A stretch of 64,000 nucleotides of DNA, taken from NCBI GenBank assembly GCA_916048095.2, contig OU696597.1, positions 1,240,042-1,304,041 on the forward strand, in the 5' to 3' direction. A program made the position numbers and the translations under genes. This DNA is from Sacculina carcini. Its lineage: Eukaryota > Arthropoda > Thecostraca > Sacculinidae. Positions within the stretch are counted from its first letter, which is position 1; every line of letters starts with the position of its first letter. This document shows, one piece after another, positions 22,128 to 33,513 of this stretch. The notes below the pieces were generated by a model. That model was not told where the DNA came from. It searched no databases and was given only the letters and a program-made list of their open reading frames with translations.

Positions 22128-24819
22128 AGCCAGTCGACCACACTCAACTTACACAGACGGTCTGAAATAACACCAGCAAACGCCAAGACTGGTTTAATTG
22201 ATATATGCACTACTGTTTGGAAGGAAAAAATTGTTGAAAATTAAACTGGAAAACAAATATTCGTGGCAAATAGAACTAACAGGCATGATTTATTTAAGAA
22301 ACAACAAAGTGCATTGACGAGCAAAGCGCAACGATTACGGATTCAATTGTAATCACGCGCTCAAAATTCCATCAACTAGGTCAGTGGTTCTCAACCTGTG
22401 TGTGTGGGTAATTCCCTACTGGTGTGAAATGGAAGAGTTGTCAAGTTTGAAGCTAAAGGTCGAACAGAACAGGACAACTATGTGTGTGTTTTTATCAAAT
22501 CAAATTCGTTCATTTTTGTTTCTAATGACCTCTAAAGACATTTACTTTGATGTAACAACTGAATTTATTGAATTTATCAGCGCTGTGGGCAATCAGAAAG
22601 AAAAAAGGTAAAGAACCACTGAACTAGGTGAACAGCACGAAAACAGAACGATAACAAATAACATCCGAGCGAGTTAATATTAAAAAATACTACCACAAAT
22701 TCATACTGAAATAACTAGCGAAATATGGAAAAAGGGTTTGATAAAGCATAAAAAACTCGCAAAAATAATTTAAGATAAGAAAACACATGTGACAATGCGT
22801 TTTCATGTTTGCATCTGACACATTGACGCACCCGCTACGTGTCAAATCATCACATGGCCATACAATCAACACTATTAATAATTGACATTTCAAGCATGAA
22901 TCTATCTGCTAAGGTTATAATGGAACAGCTAGTTAATCGCACTAGACCAAAGCGGATTTGTAAAATAAAAAACATGGACAAGATGAGATTTTCAGATCCT
23001 CTGAAATGAAAGGTAACAATGACACACCTATTACGGCTTCCAAATATTGACAATGGCTAGGATATATAAATAAAAAGCAGCCGCAAAAATAGCAGATGTC
23101 TCCACTAATAATATGAAAAATATTAACTGAGCGGTGTAAAAAGCTGTGAGCCTTTCATGGAAAAAATACATTACAGCCTGCACGTTTTTCCGTGTGACTA
23201 AATATGAAATTGACGATCGCAAACTGAAACTAAGCAATTAACAACATTAAATAAGACCATACATTTTCACACAAACAAGTTATTTGGAATACAAATATTC
23301 CGGTTATTTGGAATAGAAACATTACACACACACATATATGACGTTGAGCATCAAAGTTAACCAATCCCACATTCACGATATTGCTAAATCCACGACACAA
23401 TAGCTACATGCTACCAAAACGAATCATGGTATTCAACAGAATCAACCACCTAAAATTAGGTTGAATAACTGTAAAACCCTGTAATTTTCAATAACACTCA
23501 CGTGTACTCCGTCAAAACATTACACAGTGGTATCAACAGTGCATCCCACCCACCCCAACCAAACAACACTCAACTACAGATGCGAGGAGATGCACTTTAA
23601 ACAAAAACAAAAACAAATCTTGTGATCAAATATTATTGCTCAAGAACGTTGACATATCGCAATTGAAATATTTTCAGATAATTGAGGAGTGAAAATTAAT
23701 TTCACTTGCGCTCACAGCTGATCTCTCCTACTAAGAAAACCCCACATGGAACACGACTAGGCAAGGAAACCACGTGAAAATCGACAATTTGAATGATTAG
23801 TGGACGATCCACGATTATAAAACAATATCCCACTATTTCGGCGGGATATAATTAAATTAATGTACTTGATAGTTTCTTCAGGATGCAAAACACGAGCCAA
23901 CCACAACACAACACAAATGTACCACAAAACCGAGAAAAAATCAAAATAAGATTTTTTCTTGTGAATATTCAGTCCTGAATGTTTCATTGCTCAATTTTAC
24001 CCGAAATAACCTTGGACAATCAATTATGAACACCCGAAAAAAACACCCTCAGCAATGACGTTGAAGTTACGTACTGAAAGGCAGTTAATAATATATAAAC
24101 TGCGACATACACTGAGCTACAAAATATAAGCCCAACCATTAATCAAGCACCACAGAAAAAATTGAAAAAGTATAATGAATCTAATGGATATTCACCTGAA
24201 ACCCGAAGAACAGTACCTTCACAAACGTGACGGCGAACAAACAATACTAAACACACTGCTATACTTTGCCACCTATAGATAAAAGACCCACTGGTGAATT
24301 ATTTTCTAGAATACCACGCAAAATTATTCATTACATTGTTTTATAAAACTAAAATTAATACACGTGAAATGCACAGCTAAGAACGCTCGTTTGTTTCAAT
24401 ATTTACCATATCCGTCTCAAATCATATCTGAACTCAAACTTAAGCTAATGTCAAATAAAAAAAGGAATAGTTCAATAACCCCAATTTCTTGAATTCCCAT
24501 TTGTAATGAAAAAATCCTTTGCCCGATTTACATTTTCTTGATTTACACATTTCCGCATCAGCAGATCGCTTTGGAGAAATATCCTCATAGACTACATATT
24601 CAATTTGATAAAGATTTTAATGAATATTTTCAGAATCAACCGTTTAAACATTGATTATGAATATACAAGTAAAAATGGTATTCGTAGCCAAATAACGGCA
24701 AACAATATGACCTTTCGACATTTAAAACGTGTATTTTGATATGAAAAAAGAAAACACACACAAACAAACGCACAGAACAAAATATGATGAATTAAAATAT
24801 TTGTATTCGGCTGAAAATA
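22128..24819. other. Intergenic, AT-rich
   Basis: Lies between the zinc-finger gene start and the THOC7 stop. It contains one intact family B MITE (22382-22621). The rest is AT-rich, without repeats or frames I can interpret. Confidence 0.5.
22382..22621 (+). mobile_element. hAT-type MITE, family B (copy with perfect target duplication)
   Basis: Starts CAGTGGTTCTCAACCTGTG and ends AAAGAACCACTG. Both flanks are exactly AACTAGGT (22374-22381 and 22622-22629). This is the best-preserved boundary in family B and fixes its 8-bp duplication. Confidence 0.92.
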
Positions 24820-27656
24820 TCACACTTCTGACGTTACCGACATGAGCGAATCGTTCGCGCCGCTTACGTCGCATTCGCCCGACAAAACTGCCACTTCACA
24901 TTCGGTGCTCTCCACGCCACCGCATCCGTCATTTTCGTCTTCCTCCAGCGTCTGCTGCAGCTGATGAATGCACGTGATGAGCGCGTGAAACTGCTTGCGT
25001 CGCGCCTCCAATTTGTCGTCCAACGTCAGCTGACATTTCTGAATGGCCAGAAAAAAGACCGAGAGAGAAAATATATCCAGTGATCGCTGACATCAATCAC
25101 AAATTACAAACAGAAACTAAACCAAAACAAAACCGGGAGAAGAAATTAAATTAACCAAAATAATATACACATTAATGACAGTATAAAATTCACATCACGA
25201 GTTCTGAACACACACACACACACCACAACAGTTTTAAAACATTCAATAATCATACAGAAAATATATACAGGATGAAAAAGTAAAAAGTTAAAAATAAAAA
25301 ACCCGCATGTACTGAAAAAAAATTATAATCCACTTTCAATAATACAATTTGTATTTGCACGCACATTTAGTTTAGTATTCAGTGATTTAGCGATCAGTAT
25401 TTCTCAATCTTTCTCTCGTCATGACCTCCTTCAACACGATGTGAGTCTTTGTGGCCCCCCAGGAACAGTTCTTGGCCATTCTAGAAGTCATTGTGGCTCC
25501 CATACGATTGAAATACATTGAAAATAATTAGATATAGGAATAAATGTATTCAACATATATCTTTCGTGGCGCCTGATTGAATATGGTGGCCCCATTTTTT
25601 AATTTAGTCCTATGGTCCCTCAAAAAATATCATGACCCCAAGGGGAGCATATGGCCCACGTTGAGAATCACTGGTATACATCATACAAATGTATCAAAAC
25701 AGAGAAGTGATGAGAACTTCAAAATGCGTACTTTGAGCGATTCCAATTCCTCTTTCAATCTTTCCAGTTTTTTCTCGGTTGATTTTCGGTCCGGATGTTG
25801 TTGTATGAGCCGCGCCAGAGCGTCGTACTCCATCCGATTTCGCCGCACCTACATTGCAAACGTCGACAGGAAAACAAACTCGCGTCAAAATTAATATGTT
25901 TAGCCTTGTCAATTATGTCAAATAAGTCAAATTTCACAACAAATTCTGAGTAAACCAAATTCATATTACAAACAAATATGTCCAGTTTATTAACTCGGCA
26001 TAAACTAAATCACATCAATATTTAGTTTTTTGTATTTAACGTATCAGTGTACATATTCAGAGTGCATTTTTCAGGACTCATTGAATTTTCCTGGACTCAC
26101 GCCTCTGGGCCGAGGCAATTGGAATGAAAAGGTTGAACAAATACCCAGAGCCGTTGCGAGGACTTATGAGCCCCCCCCCCCCCCCCTCCCGAAGGAAACT
26201 CCTGGGGCCCCCGAAGGCAACACTTGGGGCCCCCATTATAAATAAACCATCAAATAATGAAATTAATTATTATACATAATCACATAATACAAGCTCAGGT
26301 GAAAACATCTGAGCAAAAAGGTAAAGGCTATACATAATATGATAAATTGTAATGTAATACGTGAAGCAACGGGCCCCTCAACACTCGGGGGCCACCCCGG
26401 CCGTGGGGTACGGGGGGTGGTTGCTACGGCTCTGCGAATACCTCACCTGTCTGGCCGCATCCAGCTGAACCTTGGCCTGGTTGATTTCCTGCTGTACTTG
26501 CTGAGAACTGGCGTGTATTTGCTCGTACAATTGGTCATAGTGCTGGCGCTCCGTGTCGTTCATACGACAGCCGAGCACCGACTTTTGCAGCGACACTTCG
26601 CACTGACTCAACTGCAACAACAGTCGCTCATGCATCGCTTCACTGCACACACACACGCATACAAATACCCACAGACACTTAATATATAGACAAATATCCT
26701 TCCGCTGTATGTCTATTCACAGCGGCAGCTCCGGAAGGCTCAAACGGAGATTGGATGAATGAATTTGGCTCAAAATTTCAGTCGCAAGCCTCAAATCTAA
26801 TCGACAATCCCGATGCTAATTATGACCAACTCGATGATCAGTGATAATGATTTTGCTTCTGTTGAATAAGCTTACAAGCAAAATATTTACAACATCTATC
26901 ACCTGTCTTGCTCGGAGAGGTCTTCGGTAGTCGCCCATTTATTGAACGCCTTGAGAAACACATTGAGGCGCCGATCATCGCCGGTTCCGTCCCCGTCTAT
27001 CATCAATCGTCGCCGAATTATCTCCTCTACAAATAAAACAAACAGCAAATTAATGTTTTCATTTGATTAGACAAAATGTATAATATACACGAGCACTCCA
27101 GAAAAACTAACTAAAACCATTTTTTTGTTATTATTGGCGTTGCAAGCGCGCACCACAGCCAGTTTAGACTATATGGCGCGCCCCACTGTGCGCCCATCTA
27201 CAGTGGTGACTCCCGGTAGACTCAAGCGGAGGTGTTAATGAACTAACCCGGGCCAGAATTCGAACCACAAGCCTCTGACACGAGAGTTCAGCGCCAAAAC
27301 CACTGAGCTACTAGGGAGCTCTAAAATCAATTATATCAATCAATGTGTATTTGGAATAGCACGTACATAAGTAACACGTACTCATCACTACCTACAAAAC
27401 CAACGTGTCCTTCACAATTTCTTGGCATCGTGATATGAAATCGGTGAGTGTACCTAGTTTGATATCTTTATCAGGTTTTCATTCATACTATGACACGGCA
27501 CACTCGTTTCCGTGTACATGAGCGTACACCAAAATATGAACTTTCAGTAGCGTATTTCTCAAGCCAAAAATTCAAATTGTGTTAAAAAAACAATACATAC
27601 GATTGGAAATATAGGTAATTATAGATTCAATGTAATTTACACGAACCATCTGACAT
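24820..27656 (-). CDS. THOC7: THO complex subunit 7
   Basis: Minus-strand exons 27656-27647 (tentative), 27026-26903, 26642-26447, 25848-25732 and 25038-24820 give 666 nt, 221 aa (human about 204). Diagnostic segments: IIRRRLMIDGDGTGDDRR, LSQCEVS, NRMEYDALARLIQQHPDR and DDKLEARRKQFHALI, each matching THOC7. The protein is mostly coiled coil and is part of the nuclear THO/TREX complex that couples transcription to mRNA export. The tail after LQQTLEEDEN is acidic and divergent. The ten-base first exon encodes MSD plus one base; it fits phase exactly and gives MSDEEIIRRR, but uses a weak GTTCGT donor. Introns carry a tRNA-like SINE, a family A MITE 12 nt after the exon 3 donor, and a family C element. 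Confidence 0.92.
25395..25673 (+). mobile_element. hAT-type element, family C (copy 2)
   Basis: Starts CAGTATTTCTCAATC and ends GGCCCACGTTGAGAATCACTG. The interior shares GTCATTGTGGC and CCTATGGTCCCTCAAA with 4289-4961. No clear target duplication remains. It lies in a THOC7 intron, 58 bp past a donor. Confidence 0.75.
26146..26434 (+). mobile_element. hAT-type MITE, family A (THOC7 intron)
   Basis: Starts CAGAGCCGTTGCGAGGAC and ends TTGCTACGGCTCTG. Flanks CAAATACC and CGAATACC match at 7 of 8. The right end lies 12 nt inside the intron whose donor is at 26446-26445. Confidence 0.9.
27135..27320 (-). mobile_element. tRNA-derived SINE
   Basis: On the minus strand the head has an A-box TAGCTCAGTGG and a B-box GGTTCGAATTC (27257-27267), separated by an anticodon-like arm CTCT-CGTGTCA-GAGG. 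A non-tRNA body follows. It lies in THOC7 intron 1. A decayed relative may lie at about 26715-26800. Confidence 0.72.
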
Positions 27657-27955
27657 AATTCCAGAATATGAACACACAATTCAAACGAACACATTCGACT
27701 GAAAAGGTCGCGTACTTTTAGCAGCAAATGCGTGGCATTGAAATCTCCTAGAAGAATAAAAACAAATATGGTTAAAGAAATAGTAAAAACAAAACAGTAT
27801 TTTGCCCCATAAACTTGCTGTTGTATGCGTTATGATTAACATTACGCCATTAAATGCATTAAAACACAATCAACATAAAAGTATCTCCAATATTTGTTTC
27901 GATAAACACCACATTACACGGGCCAGACAAACAATAAAATCGATCAATAATTCAA

Positions 27956-30671
27956 CTACAAAAGCCAAGGAGCATTTCTGAGATTCTCCAGGGTTTTCTT
28001 GTGCTGCATGGACTTTTTATGACGCCTCGATTTCATATGCTCGTCGAATTGCCGCAGCCCACACAAATGCAAATTGCAAACTTCACAAAACCGCACCACA
28101 GCGTCGTTGGCGGGCGCCGCTATTTGGGGCTCGGGAGACTGACTGGGCTCAACGCCCGACAACCAACTGGCAACAATCGAACGCGCCGGTTGCCAGACGG
28201 TGTCGTGCCAGGCTGGCAGATCGCTCGAATCGAGCCGGTAGATGGGAGGGGCACCGCGAGCCTTGCTCAAGAACCTCTGTCTTATCCATTTGAGTTGCGC
28301 GCGTACATAGCCTCGTGTATCAGTCTTCATCCAGTCGATAGCCGCTGCCAGTGCCGCTTCACTTTGACAAGGCTCGGCCAGATATTGGCTGAAATGACGA
28401 ACACCGATCGACTGCAACAGACCAGATTCGTAATCAACCTGTTTATCGGAGCTATCGGCCGGTCGTTGAGAAATCAGCCATTTACTCTCGGAGTGGAATT
28501 TGCGCAATTCTTCTAGAAGACCACGATCCAGCATGTTGTCAACGCGTTTATCAAGCCGCTCGTCCAACACGCATTTGTCACAAGTCAGCCACAATAGACA
28601 CACGCGCTCAAAACGAAGTCCGCCGCCGAAACGACTGTTAGAATCGTCGGCGCTGCGCTGCCGTTGTAAATGAACGCTGTACGGAACTCCAGACAACAAA
28701 TACACTTGCAAAGACCTGCACACGCCAAAACGTACTTTCAGTATTATCGAAACCAATTAAAACAAAGTGAAATGAAAAAAACGCTTAAAGTTAAAAAATG
28801 CATGACAACAATCTTCAAGCACCTTGATCATCAACAAACACAGACAGAAAAAAGAACAAGAACATTGAAAAAACACCGAAAATATATAAATAATTAATCT
28901 AATTATAAATATTACTACTTTGTTTTAATAAAACAATTCTTGATTGAGTGTTACTCCGTGCTAAAGAAATAAATTGTGAATTATATTTTTTTATCAAGGG
29001 GTAGTTAATTTATAAATAAGTAAATATTTACACATCAAATTTAATTTGGCTGCCAATCTTGAATGTGATGGAAACAAGGTAGACACGTGTTTGGGCTTGA
29101 ATTAAAAAACATACCGTTTGTTGTTAAATAAATAAATGTAAAATAAATGTCACGATAACTATATTAAATAAATGTTTGTTGTTGTTGTTGTTTCTCAGGT
29201 TGTCTGGCCGAACAGCCTCGTGTTTATTGTTGTTGTTGTTGATAAAAGTCGAGAGCTGTCTCTGATGAAAAAAGCGCGTCGGCCACCTGTGAATAGATCG
29301 CCGATGTCCCGGATGAAGCGTTTCGGCTCGGTCGGGATCCACCGTCTTCAACATGTCATACTGCTGTGCCGTGCTCATGCCGGCCAGCCGTCTGGCCACG
29401 TCTTCAGCGCGAGCATCACTGGCTGTTGAGCCGTGCACCTCCACCGACCGAGTGTCGTCGAAATTCAAGCCCTCGTTAGCCAGAAGCACCTTCCACAAGA
29501 CCGACTCAACGTAGTAGAAAGTGCCGCCGACTAAGATGGGAAGTTTGCCCTGCCGCTGAATGCCGCTAATCTGAAACACGCGAAACTGAAATAATTACCA
29601 GAGCACTTCGATAGGCATCTGCGCAATTTCAAAAACAAAAACCCTGCGAACGCCAAACTCTGTTAAAGTACGTTAAACGTTAAACCAAGCTCTGCGTTAA
29701 ACTAAATTAAATGCATTGAAAAGTAACGTCAAAAAATATAATTGGATAAACGAAGATTGCAGTATCAGTTTGGGGGTGCAACGAAGAGCGCAACGCCAGC
29801 CTAGAAAGATGGATATTTTCTCACAGTTTTCAGACACATCCGCTGAAAATCTTTGACGGTGATTTTGTCGGTGGCAGATAGTATGCTGAGAAGATGGTGC
29901 GGTATTCCCTCTTGTTCCTCAGCCAACATTTTGTTGGTGGTGATATCCAGACCCTGGTACATCTGAGCAAAAGACAACATAAAATGAAAATGAAAATGTA
30001 TCAAGCTACCAAACACTTTTACAACGCAGGGTATAATAAAACCAAACTTCTGATCTATTTAATCACGATATCAAAGAAATATAACAGAAAGAGCTGTACG
30101 ATCAATGTTCGACCCAATAAAGATGTAGCTGCAAGACGTGTGACAACCCAATGTTGGACTCGGTGGGGTAATGGTAGCACATCCGCCTCACAAGCGGGAG
30201 GTCCGTGGTTCAAAACCCGCCGGAGGAAAATCTCATGGGGAAAATTCTATAATCCAACAGCCCCTGTCCACCTAGCAGTAAATGATGGTACCAGATATCA
30301 GTCATGTGTTGTGTCATGCATTCTGGGGAGGTGGCCCTCTCTAATACGTCTTCAGTCCTTGTGGCGCCATAGCGTGGAGAGGGTTGGTTCTGCGGTGAGA
30401 GCGAGCTGCACGGGACACACCTGTGTGTGTGTTCATAAGCTTCGGCTTCTTCCAGTATAGCATCTGTCACTTGAGGCCTTTAACCCTTAACCGAATTCCA
30501 ACTCACCTGCATAGCATCTGCATTGATGACTTCTCCGTCAAATTCCTTGGCCAGCTGGACAGCCAATTTCGATTTGCCCACTCCCGTAGCACCCAACACA
30601 ACGACAAGAGGAGCCTGCTCCAAGATTGAAGTCGACATTGTCATGAGCCTATGAACAATGGGTTTCAACAT
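27956..30671 (-). CDS. TRIT1: tRNA isopentenyltransferase (dimethylallyltransferase)
   Basis: Exons 30671-30507, 29962-29825, 29570-29287 and 28715-27956 give 1347 nt, 448 aa (human 467). The enzyme transfers dimethylallyl to N6 of A37 in tRNAs read in mitochondria and cytosol. Visible features: P-loop GATGVGKS, then [51 protein letters not shown], and a C-terminal C2H2 finger CEVC-x12-H-x5-H typical of the eukaryotic enzyme. The ATG at 30671 gives [12 protein letters not shown], a plausible mitochondrial presequence; ATGs at 30644 and 30638 are in frame and could give a cytosolic form. The gene is head to head with MTFP1 across 484 bp. Intron 1 carries a SINE; intron 3 starts near an AAC-repeat element. 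Confidence 0.95.
29163..29250 (-). mobile_element. (AAC)n-tailed interspersed repeat
   Basis: Reverse complement reads GCTGTTCGGCCAGACAACCTGAG followed by (AAC)n. The same block occurs at about 36310-36433. It is probably a retroposon 3' end, in TRIT1 intron 3. Confidence 0.5.
30153..30485 (+). mobile_element. tRNA(Val)-like SINE
   Basis: A-box TGGGGTAATGG (30164-30174), anticodon-like arm CCGC-CTCACAA-GCGG (CAC, valine), and B-box GGTTCAAAACC near 30207. A body of about 250 bp follows, including CATTCTGGGGAGGTGGCC. A second, head-less copy lies reversed at 47397-47590. It is in TRIT1 intron 1. Confidence 0.82.
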
Positions 30672-31155
30672 GGAACACCATGTGCGCGCACTCGCATGCA
30701 AGCGCAATTACAAGATTTGAAATCACAGAAATGACATCTGCGAAAACACCAACGAATCAAAGTCCAGAACTAGAAGTGGACATCAAATAGCTTCCGACCA
30801 AGAAACACGACCTTTCAAAACAAACTAACGTGCGCTTTTGAGTCAGCTGCGGCACAAATGAAACATTTTAGAAATCAGTTTTCGACAAAATCAGCACAGA
30901 GGTTTCGATCTTGACAGGCAAGTTTTGTGTTAGTGGCCGAGCAATATTTTTGTAGGTTTTTGACATTTCTCTGTCGTTGTCATTGCCCTGAAAAATGTTT
31001 TGAATGATCGTCCGCTTGATGTAGTGACGTCGAATAAACGTATGATTTATGACACTGGAAAAGCGTCGTCAATCGCTTATTTTTTTGCAAATATCTGTCA
31101 ATTATTGTGGTTTGTGCCTATAACTTAGCAGGTCGCTGTCGTCTTGGGTTGAAAT
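30672..31155. promoter_or_regulatory. Shared TRIT1/MTFP1 bidirectional promoter interval
   Basis: The two start codons face apart across 484 bp free of recognisable repeats. A TGACGTCG element lies near 31025. No TATA box is obvious in either direction. That they share one promoter is inferred from spacing only. Confidence 0.5.
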
Positions 31156-32273
31156 ATGAATGATCATTCGGCAACCGCTGGCAAAAAAGAAGTCGACATC
31201 TACAGGGATACACCGGTTCGTCTCCTGGGTTCGTTTCGTCTATATTTCGATTACTTTTTTGTGCTCTATTTATACGTGTCACTTCAGACGGAAAGTAGAG
31301 TAATTCCATAATTTTTGTCCGACACCCGGTTGCCTTACGCAACAGGTGGATATTGTATTTTTATGATTTTATAAGATAATGTATTTTTTAAATTTCAAGC
31401 AGTTGGCCGTGGACATGTTATGAAGCCAAAATTATGTGTATGCTTTCTCCATTGCGCTCCAGGTTATGCCAACGAACTGGGTGAAGCGTTCCGCGTGTGG
31501 GTGAGTCCCCTATGGGTGCGACTATCCTACGGCGTTGCCAGTGTCTATGTTCTCGCCGACACCGCAGACAAAACTGGCAAATTCATCAGACAGGTGTGTG
31601 TGTGTGTGTGTGTTTCTATGTGCGTATCAATTGAGCAAACAAAGCAACTGGTCAATATTTGTGATCAGATAAGAGACGAGAGTTTGGCCTTTACAACGGC
31701 ACTCTCTGATGCTATTTGTATTCTATCTGTAAACACACAACAGTGCCTTATGTTGGCACTCGAATAACCGGTCTATACACATACATATGTACCTTAAATT
31801 ACACTTATAAATGCACATAATCACCCTAAACTGGCATCTGGTGAACTGGTGTTACGTTCTGGTGATGACTGGGTTTCGGGAACTGGTGAAACTGGTGATT
31901 CGTTCAGCAGGCAGCGACCGAGGCTACAGAGAACGAAGGAGGTGCCCTCGGAATAAAGGCACGCGCAGCTTGTGTCGCCGCTGATACGCTGCTGTGGCAA
32001 GCGCTGGCTTCCGTGGCCATTCCTGGTTTCACCATCAATCGAGTGTGCGCCGTCACGCTGTGGACGCTGCGCCGCTACACCGCGCTGTCGCTCAACGCCA
32101 GAAAACGCTCCTCAACCGCCGCCGGGCTCGGCTGTATTCCGCTAATTGTGGCGCCCATCGATAGACTGGTAGATAGTCTGATGAACGCGTGTGTGCGTCC
32201 CTTCCTACCCACATCCACAGCAACATCAGAAACAGCCAAGCTAGCGGGCAAACAACTCAGCAACTCGCAATGA
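31156..32273 (+). CDS. MTFP1: Mitochondrial fission process protein 1
   Basis: Exons 31156-31228, 31463-31593 and 31911-32273 (31908 is an alternative start of exon 3) give about 188 aa (human 166). Matching segments: DIYRDTPVRLLGYANELGEAFR, where the first intron falls inside the Gly codon; LSYGVASVYVLADTADK; WQALASVAIPGFTINR; and a hydrophobic IPLIVAPIDRLVD stretch. This inner-membrane protein promotes mitochondrial division and affects cristae and oxidative phosphorylation. The start ATG gives MNDHSATAGKKEVDIYRD, close to the family N-terminus. The exon 1 donor is GTTCGT, a weak form also inferred in THOC7. The third-exon acceptor is a CAGCAG tandem, so isoforms differing by one Gln are possible. 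Confidence 0.95.
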
Positions 32274-32394
32274 TGACCGTTTGCAACCACTAGTCTTCGT
32301 TTGTTTGTGTGTGGGTGTTTGTATGCATGTGTGTGTTTTAGTTTTCGCTCAAGTGATCTACAACGAAACTGCGCACAAAGCTCTAGTCGTGTGT

Positions 32395-32475
32395 ATGTGT
32401 GTATGTGTGTGTGTGTGTGTGTTCTCACAAATCAAGGTACACCCACACACACACACACACACACATACATACACG
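32395..32475. repeat. TG tract then CA tract
   Basis: TG repeats (about 32395-32422) followed 25 bp later by CA repeats (32442-32463) could fold into a hairpin in the MTFP1 3' flank. Confidence 0.8.
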
Positions 32476-32986
32476 AGAGATATCAGACTTGGTCGAGTAG
32501 GAGTTTTACCGTCCCTGTTGTTACTAGTGCCTTATCAACTTGTACGTTGAGCAAAAGCTCACTTATTGTCGGTTATTTGTGTGGAACCGGGTGGAATAAA
32601 AACCGCGCCTACACACGCACATATTTCTATTGATCTCTTTTCATACATTTGATTGGATCTTCACTTGTCGAAATTCAGAGATTTTTGCGTGACCAACAAC
32701 AACATCAGATGAATATGGTTATTATAAAGGAAATTAACAAGGGTGTACCCAGAGGTGGGTTGGGTGTATCATGCCCCTGAATAAAATGATTCATATATGG
32801 ATCAATATGGATTCGCTTTAATTCGACATTTTCCTCTCCAATGAAACGTTTCAGCTCCTTTTTATTTGGATGTAATCGTGTTTGTCTTGGGCCTTTTTTT
32901 AAGAAAAAGACAATCAAAAACGGAGCGAAGTAGAGCACAAACAAACAAACATACACTCGCTAGCACAGAACACACAAACAAGGCTT

Positions 32987-33390
32987 TCATTGGGTACTCT
33001 GAGAAGATTTCTCCGCAGTCGCTTCAGATGGAAAACAATCGAGCTCCTCGAGTAGCTTGCGCTTGCTGGTGAAGAATTGTTCGTACCAGCCGATGTGTTC
33101 CCGCTTCTCGTCAACAGTGAACATGTAGTTCTTCGACAGACCAATACACACCAGTTCCATGAACTTGCGCACGGGACCGCGGCGCGGACACCACGGTTCC
33201 AGGTGTCGTTCCAGTAGCACGTGCTGGTGGAACCCGACAGATGCCTCCTCTTCGCAACCTGACGTCAGTGCAAGCATTCCTTCATCCGTCAATTCAAACC
33301 ACTCGCCAATACGTCAAACAATATACACTTTACATTACATTACATTAAGACATTTATATCGCGCTTTTCACCCGAGGGTCTCAAAAGCGC

Positions 33391-33421
<31 letters not shown>

Positions 33422-33473
33422 AGCACAAGAGTCATACACATACACATACACAATCACGAACACACACTCACCT

Positions 33474-33513
<40 letters not shown>

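Noticed and set aside
27681-27869. Alternative first exon for THOC7
   Set aside because: The frame stops before any usable donor in the required phase.
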